Origin: an uncultured Acetatifactor sp.
GTDB taxonomy: Bacteria; Bacillota; Clostridia; Lachnospirales; Lachnospiraceae
NCBI GenBank assembly: GCA_910585615.1
Contig: CAJUFO010000015.1
Location: 9,420-73,419 of the forward strand
Length of the DNA: 64,000 bases
Direction: 5' to 3'
Below are positions 1 through 9,183 of this stretch, one piece after another (the first letter of the stretch is position 1; the number at the start of each line of letters is the position of its first letter). A program made the position numbers and the translations under genes. Under the pieces are notes generated by a model. That model did not search any database, was not told the DNA's origin, and worked only from the letters and a program-made list of their open reading frames with translations.

Positions 1-63
1 GAGGCGATGTGCCTGCAGGTGGGGAATGGGACGGTCTGTGCCCGGGGACGGGCAGGGGGGTAG
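1..63 (+). CDS. 3' end of an unidentified gene (partial)
   Basis: The frame is open from the first base and stops with TAG at 61-63, three bases before the next start codon. Only 20 residues are present, rich in Gly and Arg, and no motif can be recognised. In loci of this type the gene before an AraC-type response regulator is usually its YesM-like sensor histidine kinase, so that is the likely identity by context only. Confidence 0.45.
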   Translation, partial: EAMCLQVGNGTVCARGRAGG

Positions 64-66
64 AAG

Positions 67-1434
67 ATGATCAGGGTATACGTGGTGGATGACGAGAAGC
101 TGGTGCGCCGGGGCATCATCGGGCTGATTGACTGGGAGAAATACGACATGGAAGTAGTAGGGGATTCCGGCAGCAGCGAGGAGGCCCTGCGCTTCCTGGG
201 GGAAAAGGGAGCGGACATCCTCTTCTCCGACCTGGAGATGCCGGGCCTGTCCGGCATCCCCTTCCTGCAGCAGGTGCGCCAGTCCTTTCCCGGTCTCCAG
301 CTGGTGGTGCTGACCATGCACCAGGAGTTCGAGCTGATTCAGCAGGCCCTGCGCATCGGCATCCTGGACTATATCACCAAGGCCCAGATCGAGGAGGAGA
401 ATGTGGATGTCTTCATGCAGGGGGTGCGGAAGCGCTATCTGGAGGTGCAGCGGCATTGCCAGAGACGGGAGCGGAAGGTGGAGGGGGAGACCGTCTATGT
501 CTGGGAACTGCCGGATTTCTACCAGGCCCAGGCTGCGGCCGCCAGACTGGAGGGCCAGGGAATGGCCTACGAGCTTCTGAACGAGACCTCCTTCCTGCTG
601 CCCTGCACCGTAGATGCGGTCCTGCTGAAGGACATGGCGGGCCGTTTCGACAGGGAGCGCACCACGCTCCTGGAGATTGGGGAGATTTCAGGCGTGCCCT
701 ATGAGAGGCTGGAGAACGCTCTTGCCACCGCCGGGAAGCGCCAGCTTTTCCAGGACAGGAGGCCGGGGGAGTACTGCTATGCCTACGCCTTCCCGGAGCT
801 GCTGCGGGAGCGGGGCGGCTGTGCCAAAAAGGAGGCCCTGCAGTTTAGCCTGGAGATGGCGTTCATGGCCCGGGACGAGGATTACGAAAAGGGGATGGCG
901 CGGATTCGGACGGCGGCGCTCTCCGCGGAGGAGCGCGTGGCGCTGTTCTACCATTTCGACCTGCACTGGGCGGAATTCTCGGGCAAGGACATCTCCCGGT
1001 ACTTTGAAGAGACAGGGCATTTCCTGTGGTGGTACCAGTGGCGGGAATGGTTCGACGAGGTGCGCGGATTAGTGTTGCGAAGCATTGAGGGGACGGACGG
1101 GGAGCTGGCCGCCATGGAGGAGATTCACCGGGCCATGAACTATATCAGGGAGCATATGGACCGGGACATCACCCTGGAGGAGCTGCTGCGGCTGACGGGC
1201 ATGAGCAAGAGCCATTTCTCCCGGAAGTTCAAGAACCTCACGGGAAAGACCTTCGTCACCTATCTGAACGATCTGAGAATCGAGGCGGCGAAAAAGTATC
1301 TGCGCGAGACGAAGCAGCCCATCTATTGGATCGCGAAGCAGGTAGGCTATGCGGACGAGCGGTATTTCCGCCGGATTTTCCGGGAGCGGGTGGGAGATAA
1401 TCCAAAGCAGTTTCGTGAAAATCACCAAGAATGA
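67..1434 (+). CDS. AraC-type response regulator (YesN-like)
   Basis: A 455-residue two-component response regulator. The N-terminal receiver domain (about 1-120) has the acidic pair DDE at 8-10 and the phospho-acceptor Asp55 in FSDLEMPG. A poorly conserved central part follows, and the last 100 residues form an AraC-type double helix-turn-helix (MSKSHFSRKF and the downstream VGYADERYF half). YesN-type regulators of this length control sugar ABC transporters, and the next genes encode exactly such a system. The start lies just after the GGGGGG-rich end of the preceding gene, so the two are probably cotranscribed. A hairpin terminator follows, so the transporter genes are likely a separate transcript controlled by this protein. 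Confidence 0.88.
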   Translation: MIRVYVVDDEKLVRRGIIGLIDWEKYDMEVVGDSGSSEEALRFLGEKGADILFSDLEMPGLSGIPFLQQVRQSFPGLQLVVLTMHQEFELIQQALRIGILDYITKAQIEEENVDVFMQGVRKRYLEVQRHCQRRERKVEGETVYVWELPDFYQAQAAAARLEGQGMAYELLNETSFLLPCTVDAVLLKDMAGRFDRERTTLLEIGEISGVPYERLENALATAGKRQLFQDRRPGEYCYAYAFPELLRERGGCAKKEALQFSLEMAFMARDEDYEKGMARIRTAALSAEERVALFYHFDLHWAEFSGKDISRYFEETGHFLWWYQWREWFDEVRGLVLRSIEGTDGELAAMEEIHRAMNYIREHMDRDITLEELLRLTGMSKSHFSRKFKNLTGKTFVTYLNDLRIEAAKKYLRETKQPIYWIAKQVGYADERYFRRIFRERVGDNPKQFRENHQE

Positions 1435-1485
1435 TGAAAGAAACCATAAAAAGGCAGAAAAGTGTACAAAAGTATTTAAAAAGAG

Positions 1486-1535
1486 GGATAATTGTGTCTG
1501 GCAGGAAGCAGAGACATAATTATCCTGCTTTTTTG
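1486..1535 (+). terminator. Rho-independent terminator
   Basis: The arms GGATAATTGTGTCTG and CAGAGACATAATTATCC form a long imperfect stem, closely followed by a run of six T. It lies 50 bases past the response regulator stop and ahead of the binding-protein gene, separating the regulatory from the transport genes. Confidence 0.7.
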
Positions 1536-1615
1536 TACAATAAACCCTTAAAACCAAAATCTATAAAAGATATAATGTACATGTCAACAAAAAATATGTG
1601 ACAAGGAGGAAAAGT

Positions 1616-3424
1616 ATGAAAAAATCTACGAAAAAGAGATGGTTATCGGCCCTTTTGGTGGCGATAATGACAGCTGCGTCCCTGGCAGCCTGTGGCGGAG
1701 AGCCTGCATCCACGGAGAGCAGCGGAGCCGCCGAGAGCAAGACGGAGGAGTCTTCCCAGGCCCCTGAGGAGAGCGCTCCCGAGGAGTCTGGCGAGGAAGC
1801 TGGCGGAGAGGCCGAGGCCCCTGCGGAAGGCGGAGCCGGGACGGCCGAGGCGCTGCTGCTGGAGCCTTATCCGGAGCCTGTGGACATCCATATCGTGCTG
1901 CAGTACCGCGAGTCCGAGAATCCGGACACCCCCGCGGACGTGACCCCCGAGACTTCCACGGCCGTAAAGCTGCTGAAGGAAGAGCTGAACATCAACCTGA
2001 TTTACGACTGGATTGTGAACGCAGACCAGTACTCCCAGAAGTTCGGCGCGGAGCTGGCGGCCGGCAATGTGCCTGATATTGTCATGTTAGGACCCAACGA
2101 CTTCGAGGATCTGGTGAGCCAGGGCGGCCTGCTCGACCTGACAGAGGCCTATGAGCAGTACACCTGCCCCGACCTGGAGAACATCTACAACTTTGACGGC
2201 AGCTTCATCGATGTCGGCAAGAAGGACGGCAAGCTGTACGGACTGCCCATGGGCACGGATCCCGCGCAGATGACATCCCAGATGTACTACGACATGAACC
2301 AGCTCAAGGAGGTAGGCATCACTTCCAAGGATCAGCTGCCCAAGACCATCGAGGAGTTCGAGGCCCTCTGCGACAAGCTGATGGAGGCCACCGGCGGCCC
2401 TGTGCTTCCTGCCTGCAAGAACTACATCGATGCCCAGCTGGGAGACTTTTCACCCTTCTTCCACGCCTATGAGACATGGGCAGGCGGCTGGTACGACAAC
2501 AACGGCACCCTGGAATACGCCGGCATCAGAGAGGAAAACAAAGAGACGCTGACCAAGCTCAACGAGTGGTACAACAAGGGCTATTTCAAGAAAGACTTTG
2601 CGGCCTATGATATCTGGGCGGCAGACTCCCAGGTGGTAAGCGACATCGTGGCCGGAAAGTACGCCATCGTACCCGGTTCCTGGTGGGTTCCCAACTGGCC
2701 GCTGAACAGCAACAAGGTGGAGCACCCTGAGGCAGACTGGGTAGTCGGACCCAACCTCTCCCTGGACGGGGAGCAGCCTGACATCATGATTTCCCGCTAT
2801 CCCGTGAACAACTTCATCGGCGTAGGACTGAACTGCGAGCATCCCGAGGTAATCTTCAAGCTGATATACTGGTCATTGCAGTATACCCTGAAGAACAGCC
2901 CGCCTGAAGTGCAGAACGCCATGACCGAGGAAGAGAAGACCGAGTGGAACAGCTACGTGTACACATGGGTACCCTGGAGGATCTACTCCCCTACCTGCCT
3001 GCGCCAGAACTTTGAGGTCATCAACGAGTTCGCAAAGCAGGGAAAGACAGAAATCAGCCTGGAGGAAGCGCCCCGTAATAACGAGTTCTGGGGTTCCTGG
3101 GCATCCTACCTGAATTACATGGAGAACCCGGATGACGGCGTGGCCTGGGGAACATACTTCAGTCGTCTGGCCGAGGACGGCGGCGTGGACAACATGATCA
3201 AGACCGTAGAGAGCGCCAACATCATCTACGATGAGGTCTATGTCACCACACCTTCCATGATTACCAAGCAGGGCGAGCTGAACAAGCTGCGTGACAATGC
3301 CTACATCAGCATCATCATGGGCGAGGAACCCGTTTCCTACTTCGACACCTTCGTGGAGCAGTGGAAGGCCCAGGGCGGCGATGACATCGCGAAAGAAGTG
3401 AACGAGTGGTATCAGAATAAATAA
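1616..3424 (+). CDS. Sugar ABC transporter lipoprotein (solute-binding protein)
   Basis: A 602-residue extracellular solute-binding protein. The start ATG at 1616 is chosen because AAGGAGGA ends five bases before it; the longer GTG frame at 1598 would put the ribosome site inside the coding region. The N terminus has a basic start, a hydrophobic segment and the lipobox LAAC, so the mature protein should be lipid-anchored. A Ser/Glu/Ala-rich linker of roughly 60 residues precedes the binding domain. The size and the two LplB/LplC-type permeases downstream fit the large oligosaccharide-binding lipoproteins of Firmicutes. A TATAAT box lies at 1571-1576 without a clear -35 box. No ATPase is encoded here, so a shared MsmX-type ATPase encoded elsewhere is presumably used. 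The ligand is not evident from the sequence. Confidence 0.9.
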   Translation: MKKSTKKRWLSALLVAIMTAASLAACGGEPASTESSGAAESKTEESSQAPEESAPEESGEEAGGEAEAPAEGGAGTAEALLLEPYPEPVDIHIVLQYRESENPDTPADVTPETSTAVKLLKEELNINLIYDWIVNADQYSQKFGAELAAGNVPDIVMLGPNDFEDLVSQGGLLDLTEAYEQYTCPDLENIYNFDGSFIDVGKKDGKLYGLPMGTDPAQMTSQMYYDMNQLKEVGITSKDQLPKTIEEFEALCDKLMEATGGPVLPACKNYIDAQLGDFSPFFHAYETWAGGWYDNNGTLEYAGIREENKETLTKLNEWYNKGYFKKDFAAYDIWAADSQVVSDIVAGKYAIVPGSWWVPNWPLNSNKVEHPEADWVVGPNLSLDGEQPDIMISRYPVNNFIGVGLNCEHPEVIFKLIYWSLQYTLKNSPPEVQNAMTEEEKTEWNSYVYTWVPWRIYSPTCLRQNFEVINEFAKQGKTEISLEEAPRNNEFWGSWASYLNYMENPDDGVAWGTYFSRLAEDGGVDNMIKTVESANIIYDEVYVTTPSMITKQGELNKLRDNAYISIIMGEEPVSYFDTFVEQWKAQGGDDIAKEVNEWYQNK

Positions 3425-3529
3425 GGATTGGCACACGTAAGTGGGCCGGAAGCGAGACGGGGTCGCCGCTGGAATGAGCGGCGGCCCTGTGGAGCTTTCG
3501 GAGTCCGGATTGGGAAAGGAGCTGTATCC

Positions 3530-4450
3530 ATGGCAGATGTTAAGAAAGAAAAGAAGAAAAAGGGTCTGTACAAGACCAGGGAGCTGCATGTCATGCTGCT
3601 TCCGGCGGTGATTTTCACCGCGGTCTTCGCGTATTTGCCCATGTTCGGCCTGATTATGGCCTTTCAGGACTTTAAGCCCCTCTTGGGCTTCACCAAGTCA
3701 AAGTTCGTAGGCTTTGACCAGTTCGCCTATATATTCACCATGCCCAGCTTCCGTCAGGCATTCGTGAATACCTTTATCATCGCGTTCTTCAAGATCATCC
3801 TGAGCATCCTGGTGCCCTTGATTCTGTCCCTGATGCTCAATGAGGTGGTGAAGAGCTGGTTCAAGCGCTCCGTGCAGACCATCGTCTTCATCCCCTATTT
3901 CTTCTCCTGGGCGATTCTGGCAGGCATGCTGCTGGAGATCTTCGCCTATGACGGCATCATCAACAATGTGCTGCAGAGCCTGTTCAACATAGAACCCATC
4001 GCCTTCCTGGTGAGCAACAAGTATTTCCGGACGATTATCATCGCTTCGGATGTATGGAAAGGCATGGGCTATAATACAGTGCTCCTCCTGGCGGCCATCA
4101 CCAACGTGGATGCGGCCTTGTACGAGGCGGCCAGAGTGGACGGCGCCAGCCGCTGGCAGCAGGTGCTGCATGTGACTCTGCCCAGCATCCTGCCCATGGT
4201 GGCCGTGCTGACCGTGCTGGGCCTGGGCGGCATCCTGAACGCAGGTTTCGAGCAGATTCTGGTCATGTACAATCCCACCGTGGAGAAGACCGTGGACATC
4301 CTGGATACGCTGGTATACAGACTGGGCATCGCGGGGCACCAGTATTCCGCCGCCGCGGCCATGGGCCTGTTCAAATCTGTCGTCTCGCTCATCTTTGTAG
4401 GACTCAGCTACTGGATTCTCTATAAAAAGAGCGATTACCGCGTATTTTAA
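3530..4450 (+). CDS. Sugar ABC transporter permease (LplB-like)
   Basis: A 306-residue inner-membrane permease with about six hydrophobic segments. The binding-protein-dependent transport signature EAARVDGASRWQQ lies in the last third and is the contact site for the ATPase. The start is ATG 3530, preceded by GGAAAGGAG; an upstream in-frame extension of 34 Arg-rich residues is unlikely to be translated. The N terminus MADVKKEKKKK is strongly basic, as in LplB-type permeases. It lies 105 bases after the binding-protein gene and 13 before the second permease, forming one transport operon. Confidence 0.92.
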   Translation: MADVKKEKKKKGLYKTRELHVMLLPAVIFTAVFAYLPMFGLIMAFQDFKPLLGFTKSKFVGFDQFAYIFTMPSFRQAFVNTFIIAFFKIILSILVPLILSLMLNEVVKSWFKRSVQTIVFIPYFFSWAILAGMLLEIFAYDGIINNVLQSLFNIEPIAFLVSNKYFRTIIIASDVWKGMGYNTVLLLAAITNVDAALYEAARVDGASRWQQVLHVTLPSILPMVAVLTVLGLGGILNAGFEQILVMYNPTVEKTVDILDTLVYRLGIAGHQYSAAAAMGLFKSVVSLIFVGLSYWILYKKSDYRVF

Positions 4451-4463
4451 AGGAGGTGTAAGT

Positions 4464-5354
4464 ATGAAAGTCAAGCGGTCCGTAAGCTTTTATATCTATC
4501 AGGTGTTCAATACCATCGTCCTGACCCTTATGGCGCTGTCCTGCATCCTGCCCATCCTGCACGTATTCGCCATGTCCTTAAGCTCCAGCAGCGCGGCCAT
4601 GGCAGGCCGGGTAGGCTTCGTGCCCGTGGAATTCTCCCTGAAGGCCTACGAGTACCTGATCTCCAAAAAGGACTTCTTCCACTCCGTGAGCATCTCCCTG
4701 GCCCGCGTGCTGGTGGGAACGGTGTTCAACATGGCGATCATCGCGATAACGGCCTACCCCCTGTCCCGCTCCTCCAGGCAGTTCAGGGCCAGGACGGCAT
4801 ACATGGCCTACTTCGCTGTCACCATGTTCATCGGCGGCGGCCTGATTCCCACCTACATGGTCATCAAGAACCTGCACCTGCTGGACAGCTTCTGGGTGCT
4901 GATACTGCCCTCCGCCATGAGCATCTGGAACGTGATCATCATGATGAACTTCATCAAGGGTCTTCCCAGGGCCATAGAGGAGGCGGCTTTCGTGGACGGG
5001 GCCAACCACTGGCAGACCTTGATCCGCGTCATCCTGCCCATGTCCAAGCCCTCCCTGGCATCCCTGCTGCTGTTCTCCATGATAGGGCACTGGAATGCCT
5101 GGTTCGACGGCATGTTCTACATGAACAACCCCAACAACTACCCCATGGCCACCTACCTGGCCACCCAGGTCATCAACAACAACCAGACCATGACCAACAT
5201 GACCCCCGAGCAGCTGGCCCTGCTGTCCAGCCTAAGCGAAAAGACCGTCCGCAGCGCCCAGATGTTCATCGCCATCATCCCTATCCTGGTGGTGTACCCC
5301 TTCCTCCAGAAATTCTTCGTGAAGGGCATCACCGTTGGCTCCGTAAAAGAATAA
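4464..5354 (+). CDS. Sugar ABC transporter permease (LplC/YtcP-like)
   Basis: A 296-residue second permease of the same importer, with six predicted membrane segments and the ATPase-contact motif EEAAFVDGANHWQT. The C terminus KFFVKGITVGSVKE is typical of LplC/YtcP proteins. An AAAGGAGG site lies 8 bases ahead of the ATG. It pairs with the preceding permease to form the heterodimeric channel. A long structured intergenic segment separates it from the hydrolase gene, which may set the relative level of enzyme and transporter mRNA. Confidence 0.92.
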   Translation: MKVKRSVSFYIYQVFNTIVLTLMALSCILPILHVFAMSLSSSSAAMAGRVGFVPVEFSLKAYEYLISKKDFFHSVSISLARVLVGTVFNMAIIAITAYPLSRSSRQFRARTAYMAYFAVTMFIGGGLIPTYMVIKNLHLLDSFWVLILPSAMSIWNVIIMMNFIKGLPRAIEEAAFVDGANHWQTLIRVILPMSKPSLASLLLFSMIGHWNAWFDGMFYMNNPNNYPMATYLATQVINNNQTMTNMTPEQLALLSSLSEKTVRSAQMFIAIIPILVVYPFLQKFFVKGITVGSVKE

Positions 5355-5661
5355 TCTCAATTTCGACCAGTGCCCTGGAAACATGCGGGGCGCTGTAAGG
5401 TGAGAGAAGAAGTTCTGGGCTTGCAGGCGAATGAATTCGTTCTGCAAGCCGATCTCACATGTAAGAATGCCCGACGTACAAGGGCATTCTTACGGACTTG
5501 CAATGATTTATTCCCGCGAGCAATGAGCCAAGCGGCCGTGCTTACACGGCCAGTTGGCGAATGCCGCGAGGGTCAAATGCTCTGCAGCGTTGCAAGCTTG
5601 ATGCCCCGTTGCTTGCAGAGGGGTATTTGATTGATAGAAGAGTAGCAATGGAGGTATAGAT
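5355..5661 (+). other. Structured intergenic region with several strong hairpins
   Basis: No convincing gene is present in these 307 bases. Instead there are nested inverted repeats: GGCTTGCAG/CTGCAAGCC (5418-5450) enclosed by GTGAGA/TCTCAC; a perfect 12-bp stem GTAAGAATGCCC/GGGCATTCTTAC (5461-5493); GGCCGTG/CACGGCC (5533-5550); and CTCTGCA..TGCAGAG with GCAAG/CTTGC pairings around 5578-5620, closed by TCAAAT/ATTTGA. None is followed by a T run, so these are not ordinary terminators. A processing or mRNA-stability element, a structured RNA, or a repetitive palindromic element are all possible. A GGAGG ribosome site for the next gene lies at its end. Confidence 0.6.
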
Positions 5662-7974
5662 ATGTGCTTTGCAGAAGTAAAGAATGTCAACGGAAGCCCC
5701 GCGCTGGTAATCGACGGGAAGACATTCCCGCCCATGGCCATGACCGTGCGATTCAACAAACCGGACTATATCAGACACCTGGGGGAGGCAGGCCTGCGGG
5801 TCTTCTTCCTCATGACCAACACCGACTGGCTCCGCCCGGGGAAAGACTGCACGGACGAAAACGGCGTCCCCTGCCATGAGCCCAGCGGCCTGGAGGCCTT
5901 TGTGAAAAATGCGGAAGTCCTGCTGTCCCAGGTGCCCGATGCCTACATTATCGTGCGCATAGGCCTCCACCCGCCCGTGGACTGGATGGAAGAGAACCCG
6001 GATGAGCTGATCACCTACCAGGACGGAAGCCACGAGCCCTCCATCCTCTCCTCCGAGGTGCACAAAGACGAAATCCCCGGCATGTACTCCTTCGCCTCCG
6101 ACAAGTGGAAGGCCGCTGCCGGAAAAGCCCTGAAAGAGTTCTGCGACGCCATCGACAGGCTGCCCTTCGCCCACAGGGTCATCGGCTACTTCCTGGCAGC
6201 AGGCGGCACCTCCGAATGGTATCCCGTGAACGCCATCTGCGACCGGGCCAAGAACAAATACGGCGACTTTTCCCCGGCTTTCCTGAAATCCTACGGCAAT
6301 TTCCTGCGGAAACGCTACGGCACCGAAGAGAAGCTCCGTAAAGCCTGGAAGCGGGACGATGCCTCCTTTGACGCGCCCATTGTCCCCAACGTGGAAGAAC
6401 AATACCACATCCACATGGAGGAGGGCGTCCTGGACGCTATGAAATACTACGAAAGCGCTGAGCGCATCATCGGCAAGAACATCGACATCAACGCCAAAAA
6501 GCCCACCAACCTGGGCGTCTTCCTGAACATGGAAGACTACGCCTATGTAGCCGACTTCTACGATGCCCTCCACGAAGCTACCGCGGAGGCCATCGTCCAC
6601 TTCGCTGCCCTTTTAAAGGCCCGCTATACCGGAAAGGTGGTAGGCGCCTTCTACGGCTCCTACGGATGCACCGACTTCTACAACAGCACTACTGCCACCG
6701 CCACCCTGACCATCCTGGACAGCGGCAAGGTGGACTTCCTGGCAGCCCCCGGTGTCTACAACAACCGTGAGCCCGGTGGCTGCGTGGCCCAGCGGGAGAT
6801 GCAGGACTCCTTCCGCCTCCGGGGCCAGATGTTCGTGGCCGAAGAGGACAGCCGCACTCACCTGGAAGACAGCTTCTACCGTGATGCCATGGGCCTGTAC
6901 GACACCCGCGACAGCATCGTTACCCTGAAGCGCGACTTTGCCCGGGTGCTCTGCGAGGACATCTACGCCTGGTGGTTCGACCAGCATGCGGAGGGCGGCC
7001 GCTACCGGCACGAGGCCATCTACCGTCTCTTTGCCCGCCAGAAAGAGATAGCAGAGTTCTCTTATGGATTGAACCGCGTCAAAAACAATGAGATAGCCCT
7101 CATCTACGACCAGGAAAGCTGCCACACCGTATCCGCCTACACCAACATGATGATGCTGGACTACTACCGCACCTCAGACCTCCACCGGATCGGCGCGCCC
7201 GTGGACTACTACTTCCACAACGACCTGGAAAGAGAAGACATGCCCGACTACAAACTCTACATCATGATGAACCTCTTCCGCCTGACAGATGCCGAGCGGG
7301 AAGCCGTGCTGCAAAAAGCCAGGAAAAACGGAGCCGTAGTCCTCTGGCTCTACGCCCCTGGTTTCCTGAACCCAGACGCGGAACACATCATGGACAACGC
7401 CAACATAGAAAACCTGATCGGCATGCACGTAGGCCGAATAGACCGCACCTGCTCCCCCCGCTTCAAGATAACCGACCTGAGCCACCCTGCCGTGCGTTAT
7501 GCCGTAGAAGACAGGCGCTACGGCTATATCGACAGAGACGTCCACAGCAACGTATGGCTGGAAAATGTCCTGGCCCCCGCCTACATGACCCCCGGCTTCT
7601 ACATCGACGACCCAGGCGCCCACATCCTCGGCACCTACTGCGAACTCGCCCTCCCCGCCTATGCCATACGAGAGATGGAAGGATGGACCAGCGTCTACTG
7701 TGCCCCCCAGATCCTGCGTTCCGAGCTGATTGCCTCCCTGGCAGAGTACGCTGGCTGCCACTTGTACAACACTCAGGACGACATAATTTATGCCAACGCC
7801 AACTTCGTCACCATCCACGCCTCCTACAAGGGACAGCATACCATCCGCTTCAAAGAGCCCTGCAGTCCCTACGAAGTCTACGAAAACCGCTACTACGGCC
7901 ACAACCTAACGGAACTTAGGGTAGAAATGCGCCTAGGAGACACCTTAATGTTCTCCCTAAAAGGCCCGTGCTAA
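5662..7974 (+). CDS. GH42-like cytoplasmic glycoside hydrolase
   Basis: A 770-residue protein with no signal peptide, so it acts on imported sugar. It has the build of beta-galactosidase-like hydrolases: a TIM barrel (about 1-440), a trimerisation domain of the class I glutamine-amidotransferase fold (about 470-650) and a small C-terminal beta domain. Likely catalytic residues are Glu185 in GGTSEW (acid/base position) and Glu394 or Glu395 in AEEDSRTHL (nucleophile strand). The closest families by eye are GH42 and its relatives; it is not GH112, the lacto-N-biose phosphorylase that often accompanies NahK, as the overall sequence differs. It sits between the importer and the GalNAc-related genes, so it probably trims the same imported glycan. 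Exact specificity cannot be read from the sequence. Confidence 0.75.
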   Translation: MCFAEVKNVNGSPALVIDGKTFPPMAMTVRFNKPDYIRHLGEAGLRVFFLMTNTDWLRPGKDCTDENGVPCHEPSGLEAFVKNAEVLLSQVPDAYIIVRIGLHPPVDWMEENPDELITYQDGSHEPSILSSEVHKDEIPGMYSFASDKWKAAAGKALKEFCDAIDRLPFAHRVIGYFLAAGGTSEWYPVNAICDRAKNKYGDFSPAFLKSYGNFLRKRYGTEEKLRKAWKRDDASFDAPIVPNVEEQYHIHMEEGVLDAMKYYESAERIIGKNIDINAKKPTNLGVFLNMEDYAYVADFYDALHEATAEAIVHFAALLKARYTGKVVGAFYGSYGCTDFYNSTTATATLTILDSGKVDFLAAPGVYNNREPGGCVAQREMQDSFRLRGQMFVAEEDSRTHLEDSFYRDAMGLYDTRDSIVTLKRDFARVLCEDIYAWWFDQHAEGGRYRHEAIYRLFARQKEIAEFSYGLNRVKNNEIALIYDQESCHTVSAYTNMMMLDYYRTSDLHRIGAPVDYYFHNDLEREDMPDYKLYIMMNLFRLTDAEREAVLQKARKNGAVVLWLYAPGFLNPDAEHIMDNANIENLIGMHVGRIDRTCSPRFKITDLSHPAVRYAVEDRRYGYIDRDVHSNVWLENVLAPAYMTPGFYIDDPGAHILGTYCELALPAYAIREMEGWTSVYCAPQILRSELIASLAEYAGCHLYNTQDDIIYANANFVTIHASYKGQHTIRFKEPCSPYEVYENRYYGHNLTELRVEMRLGDTLMFSLKGPC

Positions 7975-8001
7975 AAAGCTATAAAATCTGCCGCAAAACC
8001 A

Positions 8002-8046
8002 GGAGAGGGGCGGTGGGGCTTTGGGAGAGCCCCACCGCCCCTCTCC
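8002..8046. terminator. Very strong hairpin between convergent genes
   Basis: A perfect 19-bp GC-rich stem (8002-8020 with 8028-8046) around a 7-base loop lies between the 3' ends of the hydrolase and the oppositely oriented AraC gene. It has no clear U tract on either side, but its position and strength suggest a bidirectional transcription stop or 3'-end protector. Confidence 0.65.
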
Positions 8047-8078
8047 GTCCCATCGCCGCAATCCCCCCACATCCCGCC

Positions 8079-8939
8079 CTACTTCAAGCTAGAAGGCACA
8101 ACCCCCGTCTCCCTCTTAAAAGCCCGCGAAAAATAACTCTGATTATTGAACCCCAGCTGCGCCGCCACGCTGGAGACGCTCTCCCCGCTCTGGAGGAGCT
8201 CCGCCGCCGCCTTGATTTTCAGCTTCAACAGATACTTATGAATACCCATCCCCGCATACTTATCGAAAACCCGCTTAATGCTCGCCTCACTGACATTACA
8301 ATACCGTGCGATTTCCGGCACCGGAGGCTGGGCGCGGACATTGCTGTTCAGATAGCTGATGGCCCTACGGAAGGTAACCGCGTCCGGCGCGGAGGACACC
8401 GAGGATACGGCCCCCGTCTCCGCCAGGGACAGCATCAGCTGCTGCAGAAAGGTGGCCAGCATCTGGGAATAGGTAGGGCTGGTGAGAAAGGGCTCCAGGA
8501 AGGACTGGGCGCTGTTGTCTTCCGGGCCCCTGCTGCCGGAGCCCTCCGTCCTGGCATGGAGGAAGGAGAGCATGGAGGCGATAATGCCCTGCTGGGCCTC
8601 CGACAGCTGGAAGACCTTTTTGGCCAGATAGGAGGTCAGCGGCCCCTCGGCGGCGAAGGAGAAGATCAGCAGATCCGCGCCCCGGGGCCCGTTCACGATG
8701 AACTTGTGCAGCTCCAGGGGCCTGTGGAAAATGATGGAGCCCCTGGGGAGATTGTACACCCTCTCGTCCCCGGAGGCGCAGACCTCCCCCTCCATGACAT
8801 AGAGGCATTCCCAGAAATTGTGGCTCTCCCCGGGGAACGCGTATCCGTTCCCATAATGCACCTCGAAGAGGGAATACATATCTGTAATCCGAATCTGCTC
8901 CTTCACGGAATATGCCAGCCAGACCATAGAATTTTCCAT
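8079..8939 (-). CDS. AraC-family transcriptional regulator
   Basis: A 286-residue AraC-type regulator. The N-terminal cupin-like sensing domain (about 1-140) includes SHNFWECLYVMEGE, the usual ligand-pocket strand. The C-terminal 100 residues hold both helix-turn-helix units, with VSEASIKRVF in the first and AQLGFNNQSYFSRAFKRETG in the second. GGGAGG precedes the start. It is transcribed away from the GH109-like gene, and the 244-base gap between them contains two direct ATGAGCC repeats 21 bp apart plus a 12-bp dyad, so it probably controls that divergent promoter in response to an intracellular sugar. Confidence 0.88.
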   Translation of the reverse strand: MENSMVWLAYSVKEQIRITDMYSLFEVHYGNGYAFPGESHNFWECLYVMEGEVCASGDERVYNLPRGSIIFHRPLELHKFIVNGPRGADLLIFSFAAEGPLTSYLAKKVFQLSEAQQGIIASMLSFLHARTEGSGSRGPEDNSAQSFLEPFLTSPTYSQMLATFLQQLMLSLAETGAVSSVSSAPDAVTFRRAISYLNSNVRAQPPVPEIARYCNVSEASIKRVFDKYAGMGIHKYLLKLKIKAAAELLQSGESVSSVAAQLGFNNQSYFSRAFKRETGVVPSSLK

Positions 8940-8981
8940 TAGAGCCCTCCCTTCCGCTCCCGCCGGGAGCCCTCCTCACCG

Positions 8982-9034
8982 AATGAGCCAAAAGTATATA
9001 TAAATGAGCCGTTATGACATAGATATATACTTTT
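8982..9034. promoter_or_regulatory. Candidate AraC operator in divergent promoter region
   Basis: Two direct repeats AATGAGCC begin at 8982 and 9003, exactly 21 bp (two helical turns) apart, the geometry AraC-family proteins use. Overlapping them is a perfect inverted repeat AAAAGTATATAT (8990-9001) / ATATATACTTTT (9023-9034). The site lies between the divergent AraC and GH109-like genes. A TATGAT -10-like box follows at 9043-9048. Confidence 0.5.
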
Positions 9035-9183
9035 ACTAATGCTATGATAACAATTACAGAAGGCGCTGTAAAGACATTTTCCACAGCCCGGGGCGGGAAA
9101 TGGTTTACAGGGTGCCGGGAGACGGTGAACCGTAACAGGACGCTTTCCGCAGGGAAGCAGAAACGACATGGAGGGATACGGAA

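Noticed and set aside
5370..5630. Open frame through the structured intergenic region
   Set aside because: It only spans the hairpins, has no ribosome site and encodes nothing recognisable.
5662..7974. Assignment to GH112 (lacto-N-biose phosphorylase) because NahK is nearby
   Set aside because: Length and fold type are similar but the sequence lacks the GH112 patterns I know; only a GH42-like hydrolase can be supported.
7968..8942. Long + strand frame of 324 codons opposite the AraC gene
   Set aside because: It is the shadow of a GC-rich gene with clear AraC motifs on the other strand and has no ribosome site.
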